DNA of 64,000 nt from Cladocopium goreaui (Eukaryota > Sar > Dinophyceae > Suessiales > Symbiodiniaceae). A program made the position numbers and the translations under genes. Under the pieces are notes generated by a model. The model had not been told where the DNA came from, ran no database searches, and was given only the letters and a program-made list of their open reading frames with translations. Shown here piece after piece: positions 35,851-46,000 of this stretch (position 1 is its first letter; each line of letters starts with the position of its first letter). Location: the NCBI GenBank assembly GCA_947184155.2, contig CAMXCT020000273.1, forward strand, positions 1-64,000, given 5' to 3'.

Positions 35851-37327
35851 GCTTGAAAGGTTTCAGGATATCAATGCAAATAGCTCAAGCCCACAAAGAG
35901 TCTGACGTCTCCATTGGATAAAGACGACCATAGCTCACCTGAATCAAGATTCTGGATTTGTCAGTCTGAAATCCCCTATCTTTTTTTTGGCTTAATTAAT
36001 CATCAGTATCCCTATCAAAATGGCCATATGGATCCATATGGATCCATATGGAGGATACACAATGGATACACCGATATACCCCCATTTTCAGACGCACCCC
36101 TGGACCCATGTCTTCAAGGTAAGCCCCACACCTCCAGTTGTGCCGTAGGTCCTCCCATCTTGGGATCAGGACCACCCGCGCCGGCAGAAAGACGGACCTA
36201 GGAGTTGAACAATGGCCATTGGGGGCCCTGTGAGGGGGGGGGCCATAGGGGATTCTTGCCAGTCAGAGAGATCCTACAGGCTTACTTCAACCTGAGTATG
36301 GAATGTATGGAATGATTGATGATGTTGCACACACTTATATCAGAACTCCTATATAGGTAGAGTACATACGTCACAGCATCCATGGCAACATTTCAGGCCG
36401 CAGCTCGATAGCGCTTCACCGGAGTGGAAGGTCGCATTCCCTGCCGGCTGGGATTGCAACTACGATTACACTGAGCAACGCTGAATGAACACGGTAATGT
36501 ACAGGGGGGGAACAATGCCAGTCATAGTGTCAAGATGTTGGCACCAAGAATCACCAGAAATAGAAGCCGCTCAATTCTGATCCTGCATTCGCAGCCAGGT
36601 ACGAGAAAAAGGATAAAAAAAAATGCAGTCTGCAAGTGCAGAACCGCATACCTCCGCATGCATCTAGGGGAACAGCAATATCATGGTACACCATGGTATA
36701 GCTGCATCTGACAGAGATGCACTTCGTGCATCATCTGCGTGTTTCTGTAGTGCTGCCAGCACGGCATTGCCGAGTAAACTGCAAAATGGTGATAAAAATC
36801 AGGGAACAAAGATGTCAAACCAACTCAAGTCTGACCTGAACAAAACGCTCCTGTCTTCTTGTGGTGTGCCACCAATCTATTCAAACCGAAGTATAAATTA
36901 CTGTGAGGCCGTTTTGACCTTGAAATTGGCAGCGCTGTGGGATTCATCGGATGCGAGATCAGCGCACGTATTTTGGCACATCATGAGCTGGGGATTGGTA
37001 CAATCTGGCTTTCCTTGGTGGAATTGCAAACGCAAATAATAGGAAGCACTCGACAGAAAGCCTTTTGGAACACAGCGTTACCTGATCCCTGATCCACTGA
37101 AAAGAACAAAGTGCGTCCAAGTGGCGGATATGGTGTGCAAGTCCTGAGCAGTGTTCATCCGTTTCAGGGCTACACTCACCTGGGCACAGAAATGAAGGAT
37201 GTGTATATACCTTTGTTGAGTCAGCTGCATCAACGTGAAAATAACCACGAAGTTGGTCTCAAAAAAAATAAAATTTGGTTTGTGATCTTTCCCCATTGAA
37301 GATATTGAAGTCAATACATCAAATATC

Positions 37328-37999
37328 TTGCCAAGCCCGTGTTTGGCTTAAGACTGGTGGGGGGGGGTCCGGAGGGGGGGGGGGGGTGCACGGCAAGGTG
37401 CTAAAATTTCAAAAATAGGTGCTCAAATTTAAGGAAATAGGTCTTTTTTTGAAGAAACCGGGTCGGGATCCAGTCGGGACCCAGTCGGGACCCAGTCGGG
37501 ACCCAATCGGGCACCAATTTTTGCATTTTTGAGCACCGCTTTTGGCCAGTCGGGATCCAGTCGGGATCCAGTCGGGATCCAGTCAGGCACCAATTTTCGA
37601 ATTTTTGGCACCACGTTTGGACCTGTCGGGAAGCAGCCAAAATCATCGAAAAACATGCAAAAACACTGCAAAAATGCTATTTTTTATGAATTTGGCTGCC
37701 TCCCGACATTGGTGCCCGACTGGATCCCGACTGGATCCCGACTGGATCCCGACTGGATCCCGACTGGATCCCGACTAGCCAAAAGCGGTGCCCAAAAATG
37801 CAAAAATTGGTGCCCGACTGGGTCCCGACGGGATCCTGACTGGATCCATAGATTGGCAAGAACCCACTCCCGCACCTATTTTTCCCTTCCCAGACCCACC
37901 CTTGCCCCTATTTTCCTTTTCCGCGCACCAGCCGTGCACCAATACCCCCCCCCTCCTGCACCAAAACGGTAAAAGCAGTCTTAAGCCAAAGTTCTACAA
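37328..37999. mobile_element. 672-bp foldback element with 8-bp target duplication
   Basis: The insertion is flanked by CAAATATC on both sides (37320-37327 and 38000-38007), and block B has this 8-mer once (42060-42067), so the empty site is known. Ends are inverted: both begin TTG and share TTTGGCTTAAGACTG. The arms are inverted copies of about 300 bp each: GGTGCACGGC, AAAAATAGGTGC, iterons GGATCCAGTCGG / CCGACTGGATCC, GCACCAATTTTTGCATTTTT and GTCGGGARGCAGCCAAA. A centre of about 45 bp lies near 37640-37690. No coding capacity is present, so it would be non-autonomous. An 8-bp duplication is usual for hAT transposons, but the ends match no family I know. Confidence 0.85.
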
Positions 38000-38136
38000 C
38001 AAATATCATCAAAGTTTATCAAAATCATTCAACATCTCAATTTTGCGTATTACATGACATGGTGTTCCCCATTTTTGGTCAGCTCCAAGACTAGTAGATG
38101 CACATGATGGAAATGTCACCCTGTGCCGTCACAATG

Positions 38137-38640
38137 TCATTCTCGGGCCTTTCTGCCCGATTCGCGGTATTTCTTTGAGACTCTCCTCCTGGTCTCCTCG
38201 CAGATCCAAAGATTTCCACACGTTGGGTGAAGAATTGAAAAAGCATGAAAAAGCCTATTGCGCAACAGCGAAGCACCAGTGACTGCTGTGCTCCTCAATC
38301 GTTTCCATTGGAAAAACGTGCTGCAAGAACCTTGCGTTTGTGTCCCGGAGCTATGAACATTCATGTGTAAAATATGTGCAAACAGTCCGGCTCCGACTGG
38401 CAAAACTGCTCCAAGCTGCTCTGTGTAGTCTATATGGCCAGTCTGATCGCTGTCGCACCTAGCATTGCCAGCGGCAATTCCAGGAGCATGGATCGATATG
38501 GATCGTTTGGCTGTTGAATCGTGGCTAGCTTCTAGCAGGTCATGAAAGGTTGAGGTCCTCCTGATCTGAAGAGTTCGCAGTGGCAGAGCTCAGTGCCAGC
38601 AAGGCGCATCTTGAATAGTGTTGTCATTGTGTCCTAGGAA
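38137..38640 (-). pseudogene. Duplicate of the second EF-hand region of the channel gene (block A)
   Basis: Identical reading to 42207-42700: ARCDSDQTGHIDYTEQL, with the loop D-D-T-I-D-E at 38419-38454, then the FLQHVFP box near 38330. It lacks the pore and EF-hand 1 exons because the duplication stops at 38952. Whether it is spliced into a transcript as an extra EF-hand, or is a dead copy or an assembly duplicate, cannot be told. Confidence 0.5.
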
Positions 38641-38789
38641 CCAAAAAACCACTCGATGTTTGGCTTGGTGGATTTGGTACCACAAACATCATAGCTACTG
38701 TCCAGTGCGCAGCAAATCTGAGACTACTGAAGGGTTGGCTCCAAGCTTCGGCACGAAGTCCAATCCGCATTTCCGTAAACAACCTGGGT

Positions 38790-38838
38790 GCACTGGGTGC
38801 ACTGGGTGCACTGGGTGCACTGGGTGCACTGACTGGGT
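38790..38838. repeat. 9-bp VNTR CTGGGTGCA
   Basis: Five tandem copies here against two in block B (42921-42946), plus a shared ACTGACTGGG end. Confidence 0.9.
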
Positions 38839-38957
38839 GCAGGTTGGATATCCATTGGATATCCATTGGTGCTTCAAAGCGCTTCAAGTGCTTCATGACT
38901 GTCATGACTTGCTGCTATGTGCTCATTTCTGAGCTTCTGCTGACCCCTAGACCGGCT

Positions 38958-39431
38958 AAGGGATCAAAAAAAAAACAAATAAGGATCAAAAAAAACAAAA
39001 TCGAGGGATCAAAAAAAAACAAATAAGGATCAAAAAAAACAAATAAGGATCAAAAAAAAACAAATAAGGACGATCGTAGTGAAAATCGTCAAGAAACTGC
39101 GGAAAGGGAGGATCAAAAAAAAACAAATGGGAATACATATGAATAAAAACGAAAGAGAGTAGATAGCAAGGGAAGTCGATTAAAAAATAAAAGCGGGTGG
39201 GGGGGTGCAGGGGGGAGGGCGCAGCGCCTCCCCCCGCAATGCGTACCAAGAAAGAAGCACACAGGCTCAAGTCTCGATGGATATAAATAAAGATTAAGAA
39301 AGAGAAGATAAACCCAAAGAAACGATACCTATGAAAAAATGAAAGAGAGCAGGTAGCAAGGGAAGCTGATTAAAAAATAAAAGCGGGTGGGGGGGTGCAG
39401 GGGGGAGGGCGCAGCGCCTCCCCCCGCAATG
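38958..39431. repeat. GATCAAAAAAAAACAAATAAG minisatellite and 190-bp imperfect duplication
   Basis: Several GGATCAAAAAAAACAAATAA units lie at 38958-39130 and again at 39775-39815. 39150-39240 is repeated at 39340-39431, including a poly-G stretch and the palindromic GGGCGCAGCGCC core. Confidence 0.8.
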
Positions 39432-39824
39432 CCTCCCCCCGCAAAGCGTCACATGGTCATGATACATTTCGCAATGTAGATGGGCCTTATCATCCACCTT
39501 TGTTGCGCTGTCACAGCATACAGCGGATTACAGCGGCAGCAGTAGTACCGTAACACTAAACGTAGCAGTTGGTGGGCCATACCATCCACCTTTTTGTGGC
39601 AACAAAGGCTTGGCCAGAGCTAGTTTGCGCGCTTTGCCGGGCCTCTGGCCGGCACATACATTTCCAGGAACAGGTCACGTAGTGCTTGCATGTTGTCTGG
39701 TCGAGTGTTCGTCCACGATGTGTCATAATACTTGTAAGTGTCTTTCTCCGATCTTGCAAAAAAATCGGTAAGTTCAAATAAGGATCAAAAAACAAATAAG
39801 GATCAAAAAAACGAAATCGAGGGA

Positions 39825-39959
39825 AGGAAGGAAGGAAGGAAGGAAGGAAGGAAGGAAAAAAGTAGTTGTAGTACTAGTAGTACTAGTACTAGTAGTAGTA
39901 GTAGTAGTAGTAGTAGTACTAGTACTAGTACTAGTAGTAGTAGTAATAGTAGTAGTAGT
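39825..39959. repeat. (GGAA)n and (AGT)n microsatellites at the gap edge
   Basis: GGAAGGAAGG runs pass into AGTAGTACTAGT runs that end at the assembly gap. Confidence 0.95.
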
Positions 39960-40059
39960 NNNNNNNNNNNNNNNNNNNNNNNNNNNNNNNNNNNNNNNNN
40001 NNNNNNNNNNNNNNNNNNNNNNNNNNNNNNNNNNNNNNNNNNNNNNNNNNNNNNNNNNN
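39960..40059. other. Assembly gap (100 N)
   Basis: Exactly 100 undetermined bases, a placeholder of unknown true length. Confidence 1.
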
Positions 40060-40063
40060 CAAG

Positions 40064-41110
40064 CTATTTGCACGATTTCCTCTCCGTCCAGCATGCTGTC
40101 TCGCTCCCTCCCAGCGAAGCTCTCCCCAAGCTATTTCCACGGTTTTGTTATGTCCAGCATGCTGTCTCGCCCCCTCCCAGCGAAGCTCTCCGCAAACATT
40201 TCCAACCCATTTCCCGTCCGCAGCCGTCCGCGCGCCAAGCTCGCTCATCACCAGCGGCTTCTTCCCCCCACCCATTTCCAACTTCTCCCTTGCACCCACG
40301 CCGTCCCCAGCCGTCCGCGCAGTTCTCCGCACCCATTTGCCGTCCGCAGCCGTCCGCGCAGCCAAGGTCGCTCATCACCAGCGGCTTCTTCTCCCCACCC
40401 ATTTCCAGCCACTCCGTTGCACCCACGCCGTCCGCAGCCGTCCACGCAGTTCTCCGCACCCATTTGCTGTCCGCAGCCGTCCGCGCAGCCAAGGTCGCTC
40501 ATCACCAGCGGCTTCTTCTCCCCACCCATTTCCAGCCACCCCTTGCACCCACGCCGTCCGCAGCCGTCCACGCAGTTCTCCGCACCCATTTGCCGTCCGC
40601 AGCCGTCCGCGCAGCCAAGGTCGCTGATCACCAGCGGCTTCTTCTCCCCACCTATTTCGAGCCACCCCCTTGCAACCACGCCGTCCGCAGCCGTCCGCGC
40701 AGTTCTCCACACCCATTTGCCGTCCGCTCATCACCAGCGGCTTCTTCTTCTCCCCCATTTCCAGCCACTCCCTTGCACCCACGCCGTCCGCAGCCATCCA
40801 CGCAATTCTCCGCACCCATTTGCCGTCCGCAGCCGTCCGCGCAGCCAAGCTCGCTCATCCCCAGCGGCTTCTTCTCTCCACCCATTTCCAGCCACCCCCT
40901 TGCACCCACGCCGTCCGCAGCTGTCCGCGCAGTTCTCCGCACCCATTTGCCGTCCGCAGCCGTCCGCGCAGCCAAGGTCGCTCATCACCAGCGGCTTCTT
41001 CTCCCCACCCATTTCCAACTTCTTCCTTGCACCCACGCCGTCCGCAGCCATCCGCGCAGTTCTCCGCACCCATTTGCCGTCCGCAGCCGTCCGCGCAGCC
41101 AAGGTCGCTC
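40064..41110. repeat. 126-bp GC-rich satellite, about eight units
   Basis: The marker ATCACCAGCGGCTTCTTC recurs at about 40246, 40372, 40498, 40628, 40733, 40855, 40981 and 41107, mostly spaced 126 bp. Two copies of a related 77-bp unit (CAGCATGCTGTCTCGC) precede it. As 126 is 42 codons and the units have few stops, long frames open on both strands, but they are not genes. Confidence 0.9.
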
Positions 41111-41114
41111 ATCA

Positions 41115-41266
41115 CCAGCGCCTTCCTTTCCCTTCCTGTCCCTTCCTTTCCCTTCCTGTCCCTTACTTTCCCTTCCTTTCCCTTCCTTTTCCTTCCTTTC
41201 CTTTACTTTCCCTTCCTTTCCCTTCCTTTCCTTTCCTTTCCCTTCCTTTCCTTTCCTTTCCCTTGC
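41115..41266. repeat. (CCCTTCCTTT)n tract
   Basis: Pyrimidine decamer repeat with small variants directly following the GC-rich satellite. Confidence 0.95.
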
Positions 41267-41370
41267 ACCCACGCCGTCCGCACACCACCGTTCGAGCCAG
41301 GTCGCTCCCCCACGCGGTTAAACAACTAAACGAGAACCCAAGCATCGAAGATGCTTTTGGGAAAAAAAAA

Positions 41371-43050
41371 GCAGTCTGCAAGTGCAGAACCGCATACCTC
41401 CGCATGCATCTAGGGGAACAGCAATATCATGGTACACCATGGTATAGCTGCATCTGACAGAGATGCACTTCGTGCATCATCTGCGTGTTTCTGTAGTGCT
41501 GCCAGCACGGCATTGCCGAGTAAACTGCAAAATGGTGATAAAAATCAGGGAACAAAGATGTCAAACCAACTCAAGTCTGACCTGAACAAAACGCTCCTGT
41601 CTTCTTGTGGTGTGCCACCAATCTATTCAAACCGAAGTATAAATTACTGTGAGGCCGTTTTGACCTTGAAATTGGCAGCGCTGTGGGATTCATCGGATGC
41701 GAGATCAGCGCACGTATTTTGGCACATCATGAGCTGTGGATTGGTACAATCTGGCTTCCTTGGTGGAATTGCAAACGCAAATAATAGGAAGCACTCGACA
41801 GAAAGCCTTTTGGAACACAGCGTTACCTGATCCCTGATCCACTGAAAAGAACAAAGTGCGTCCAAGTGGCGGATATGGTGTGCAAGTCCTGAGCAGTGTT
41901 CATCCGTTTCAGGGCTACACTCACCTGGGCACAGAAATGAAGGATGTGTATATACCTTTGTTGAGTCAGCTGCATCAACGTGAAACTAACCACGAAATTG
42001 GTCTCAAAAAAAAAATGGTTTGTGATCTTTCCCCATTGAAGATATTGAAGTCAATACATCAAATATCATCAAAGTTTATCAAAATCATTCAACATCTCAA
42101 TTTTGCGTATTACATGACATGGTGTTCCCCATTTTTGGTCAGCTCCAAGACTAGTAAATGGACATGATGGAAATGTCACCCTGTGCATCCCTGTGCCGTC
42201 ACAATGTCATTCTCGGGCCTTTCTGCCCGATTCGCGGTATTTCTTTGAGACTCTCCTCCTGGTCTCCTCGCAGATCCAAAGATTTCCACACGTTGGGTGA
42301 AGAATTGAAAAAGCATGAAAAAGCCTATTGCGCAACAGCGAAGCACCAGTGACTGCTGTGCTCCTCAATCGTTTCCATTGGAAAAACGTGCTGCAAGAAC
42401 CTTGCGTTTGTGTCCCGGAGCTATGAACATTCATGTGCAAAATATGTGCAAACAGTCCGGCTCCGACTGGCAAAACTGCTCCAAGCTGCTCTGTGTAGTC
42501 TATATGGCCAGTCTGATCGCTGTCGCACCTAGCATTGCCAGCGGCAATTCCAGGAGCATGGATCGATATGGATCGTTTGGCTGTTGAATCGTGGCTAGCT
42601 TCTAGCAGGTCATGAAAGGTTGAGGTCCTCCTGATCTGAAGAGTTCGCAGTGGCAGAGCTCAGTGCCAGCAAGGCGCATCTTGAATAGTGTTGTCATTGT
42701 GTCCTCGGAGGCAAAAAACCACTCGATGTTTGGCTTGGTGGATTTGGTACGACTACAAACATCATAGATATCATAGCTACTGGCTGTCCAGTGCGCAGCA
42801 AATCTGTGGAAGCCATGGGAGCCGTATGGGACACTGTTGAGCAATGTTGGGAGATGGGGGTAGCCAGGGTTGGCTCCAAGCTTCAGCACGAAGTCCAATC
42901 CGCATTTCCGTAAACAACCTGGGTGCACTGGGTGCACTGACTGGGTGCAGGTTGGATATCCATTGGTGCTTCAAAGCGCTTCAAGTGCTTCATGACTTGC
43001 TGCATCTTGCTGCTATGTGCTCATTTCTGAGCTTCTGCTGACCCCTAGAC
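41371..43050. repeat. Segmental duplication, block B (empty site)
   Basis: Counterpart of block A (36625-38952) without the 672-bp element. It abuts the 3' side of the EF-hand 1 exon of the channel gene, so it is probably the original position. Identity with block A is very high, only a handful of substitutions by eye. Confidence 0.9.
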
Positions 43051-46000
43051 TTGTCGACACAGCTCAAGCACTGAAGCGCTGGTGAGTCCACCCTAAGAAT
43101 TCCGAAAAATCAAGCAGTCCATCTCCATCATCATCAACATATTCCAGTAATGATCGCACCTCGGGATATCCCACAAGATCCACAAGTGCCGAATGCCAAC
43201 TTCGTAGCTGAGAATAAACAAATGTGATCAAACATTATAATATAATCTGACATGTTGACACAGCATCTGATGCTAAATCATGCAAAGTCGCACCCGTTCA
43301 CAGCCCAAAGGAAAAAGCCATGCTGCCAAGTGCACGTCCTCCACCGCATAGCCCCATTTCAGCAATGCTTTTTGAGCACGTGTCACACTCAATAATTCAT
43401 CACGGCCCTGCCAGCATATCGTGAACTCGTGTCCGATAATACCCACCTTGGTTTCACAGATTCTATGATACTCTTCCAAATTCTGCTGCTTGCATCACTG
43501 TGGGGGCCTGTCTGATGAGAAACCTCCTTGCAGGACAGCTGCTGGCATTGCAAGGAACAGCACGCTGGCAATGGTCAGAATGGACCTCCGGTTTCCGTGA
43601 TGCTGCCAGGTAGCATGTTACATCTTTGCAACTGCTTTGTAAAAAGATGAAAAAAAAGAACCCGTTCAGTTCAGACCTTCAATTGTGAACCTGTCAAGAG
43701 TCAAGACATTATAGACATTCGAAACATTTCGAAACTCGTGCATCTCAGATGCTTGGAGAAGATTCAACGAGATCTGCAACGGTATTCACACATATTCACA
43801 CTAGTCAGCTCCATCAGTGGATTGATGTCACATCAAGGGGCGCAACAATGTAGCCACCAAGCGATTTTGGCACCACATCTCCGTAACCTTAGTCGACAGG
43901 GTGTTGGCATTCATAGTCATTGTATGTCATTGTCTAATTAAGTTAGTTACAGTGGCATGGGCCAGTGCATTCTGTTTGGGACGAAGACATGGGAGAAAAA
44001 ACAAGTTCATGTATAATTAATGTATAGAAGATGGGTAGGTGATGTTGCACTTTCCCTGGCTTTACCTCTTTGCTGCGATGTTCTCATGCTTCATCTGTCG
44101 GTTCCATCTTGCGCGAGTATTTTTTACGAATGGTGGGGTTCCACCAGAAGGTCAGACATTCCATTTCCTACAGCCTACGGCCAACGCGCACGCCCGACTA
44201 AGTGGGTAACCCACTGTCGTCATGGTGACCGCGCAAAGCCAGATTGAGTACTGAATACCTTGGCTACACGAGAAATTGCGCAACGAGTGGCTCTCAACCA
44301 CATTCCTCTGCAAAATCAATCTATCTTGACATGCAACCTAGCTACTGGGAATGTTGGTCCTGCAGTGTCTGTGGGATCAATGGCTGATGATTTCAACAGC
44401 TGACCATAGCTGGCAAGAGCTGACAGAATCCATGTCCTGGACTCCAATAGGTAAAGAGCAGTGGAAGAAAGCACCACCATGAGAGCCATCCTTCAGCAGT
44501 GACAAATTGGCACAAAATATCACCAAATGGCAAAAGAAATATCAATGCTATGCTTCAGCGAACTGTCATCCGATTTTCTGTGGACATGAAGACAGCTGAG
44601 TTCAGCCATGGCACGTGTACATTAGCACCGGCAAAGCATCAAGCCTCAGACTCAGAAACAAAAAATAAAAACATTGAAGCTTGGCACAACAAGACAAAGG
44701 GGAAACATGAATCACGAAATGAAAGGAAACAGCGACCGTTGCAAAAGATTGCATCCAAAGATCGATTTGCGGAAGGCATCCTTGGATTTCACTCTTGCCC
44801 AGCCCTTCAAATGCATGCAAGGCTGTAGACAATACCGACCCTTGAGCTCTAGGTCCAGAAAGTAGGGTGAAATGATCTCGGATTCCAACATCTAGCCAAT
44901 TCCTGTCCAAGGATCGATCAAGAGCCGGATGGTTTCAAAATAGCGCAGCAACTTGAGAAAGCGAACAGTTGGCAGAACAAAAAGCAGAATCGCCTTAGCT
45001 TTTCGGTAGACTCTCAAGCCATGCCAGCCATTTGACGATAGTTCAGCCAATGGTGAACTGGTGGTTTGGAATTGTGGGGATACCCCATAGTGGTAGTCAC
45101 CTTTTCTGGGGGAATCCTGGGAAAACAAAACCACTCGAACCACCAGTGAGCCATTGTCTGAAGAACCATACTTCAATCTCTGAAAAATCTAAGTGGTTTT
45201 CATATCCCACTCTCTATCCCAGCAATATCCAGCAATTATATCCCATTCCATCGCCAGAAAAATGATAAATTCTCTTCCACATGATGGAAACAGCAGCCAC
45301 CAAGATGCTTGAATCGTGGCCCGTGCCTGAGATGTTGCTCGATTGATGTATTTATTGGTGGTTGCATGTGTGTTCCAAAAAAAACACTACAACACAACAA
45401 GACAAGACAATACATACAATACAACATAATGACTGATCAGATCAGTCATTAACTATATTAAGATATCATCAAAGATCATAAAATTGCGTATAGGTGACTA
45501 AGAGCTATGTTTTTTCAATATCCACCATATAGCATGAACATACTTACTGTATCTTACTGTAACCCAAGCCATCCTACATGTCCATGGGCCCTTTTGGTCC
45601 AGCAGCTGGCTCTGTTGGCTCCTCCATGACCAAGCCGATGCTAACCTGAGAAGCTCATGGCTGTGGCTCAAAACGATGAAATCTACGAATAATGGTTTAT
45701 AACTGAGGTATATTAGTGGATGATACAAATGATTATTGGGTGATGATGGATGATATGATATGATATGATATGATATGATATGATATGAAACGATATGATA
45801 TGGTATGGTATGATATGATATGGTATGACATGGATCATGATTATTCGTGGTACTCTAATGCATGGATAATGGATGATTGCAATACAACAGTAAATAATGA
45901 ATAATGGATGATAACGGATGCATGGGTCATTGTCATTGATATTAAAATTAGTGGATGATATGGACCACCCAAAACTGTTATAAATTATTATATATACAAA

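Larger units (their letters stand above)
36625..38952. repeat. Segmental duplication, block A (with 672-bp insertion)
   Basis: Block A matches block B (41371-43050) nearly base for base, apart from the foldback insertion at 37328-37999, a replaced 60-bp piece near 38717-38733 and a VNTR difference. It ends at CCCCTAGAC (38952), exactly where block B stands 14 bp from the EF-hand exon frame end at 43064. It copies the second EF-hand region (loop at 38419-38454, 4070 bp offset) but not the channel. Confidence 0.9.

Noticed and set aside
37401-38057. Several short frames on both strands with GSRLDPDWIPTG-type repeats
   Set aside because: They are translations of the inverted iterons of the foldback element and mirror each other.
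39738-41457. Plus-strand frames of 454-527 codons and overlapping minus frames
   Set aside because: They are produced by the 126-bp satellite and pyrimidine repeats, cross the N gap, and several frames are open at once on both strands.
43064-43066. TGA after EF-hand 1 as the end of the channel gene
   Set aside because: A GC donor lies just before it, and a canonical second EF-hand with the same splice boundary as in the paralogue follows at 42.5 kb. Not fully excluded.
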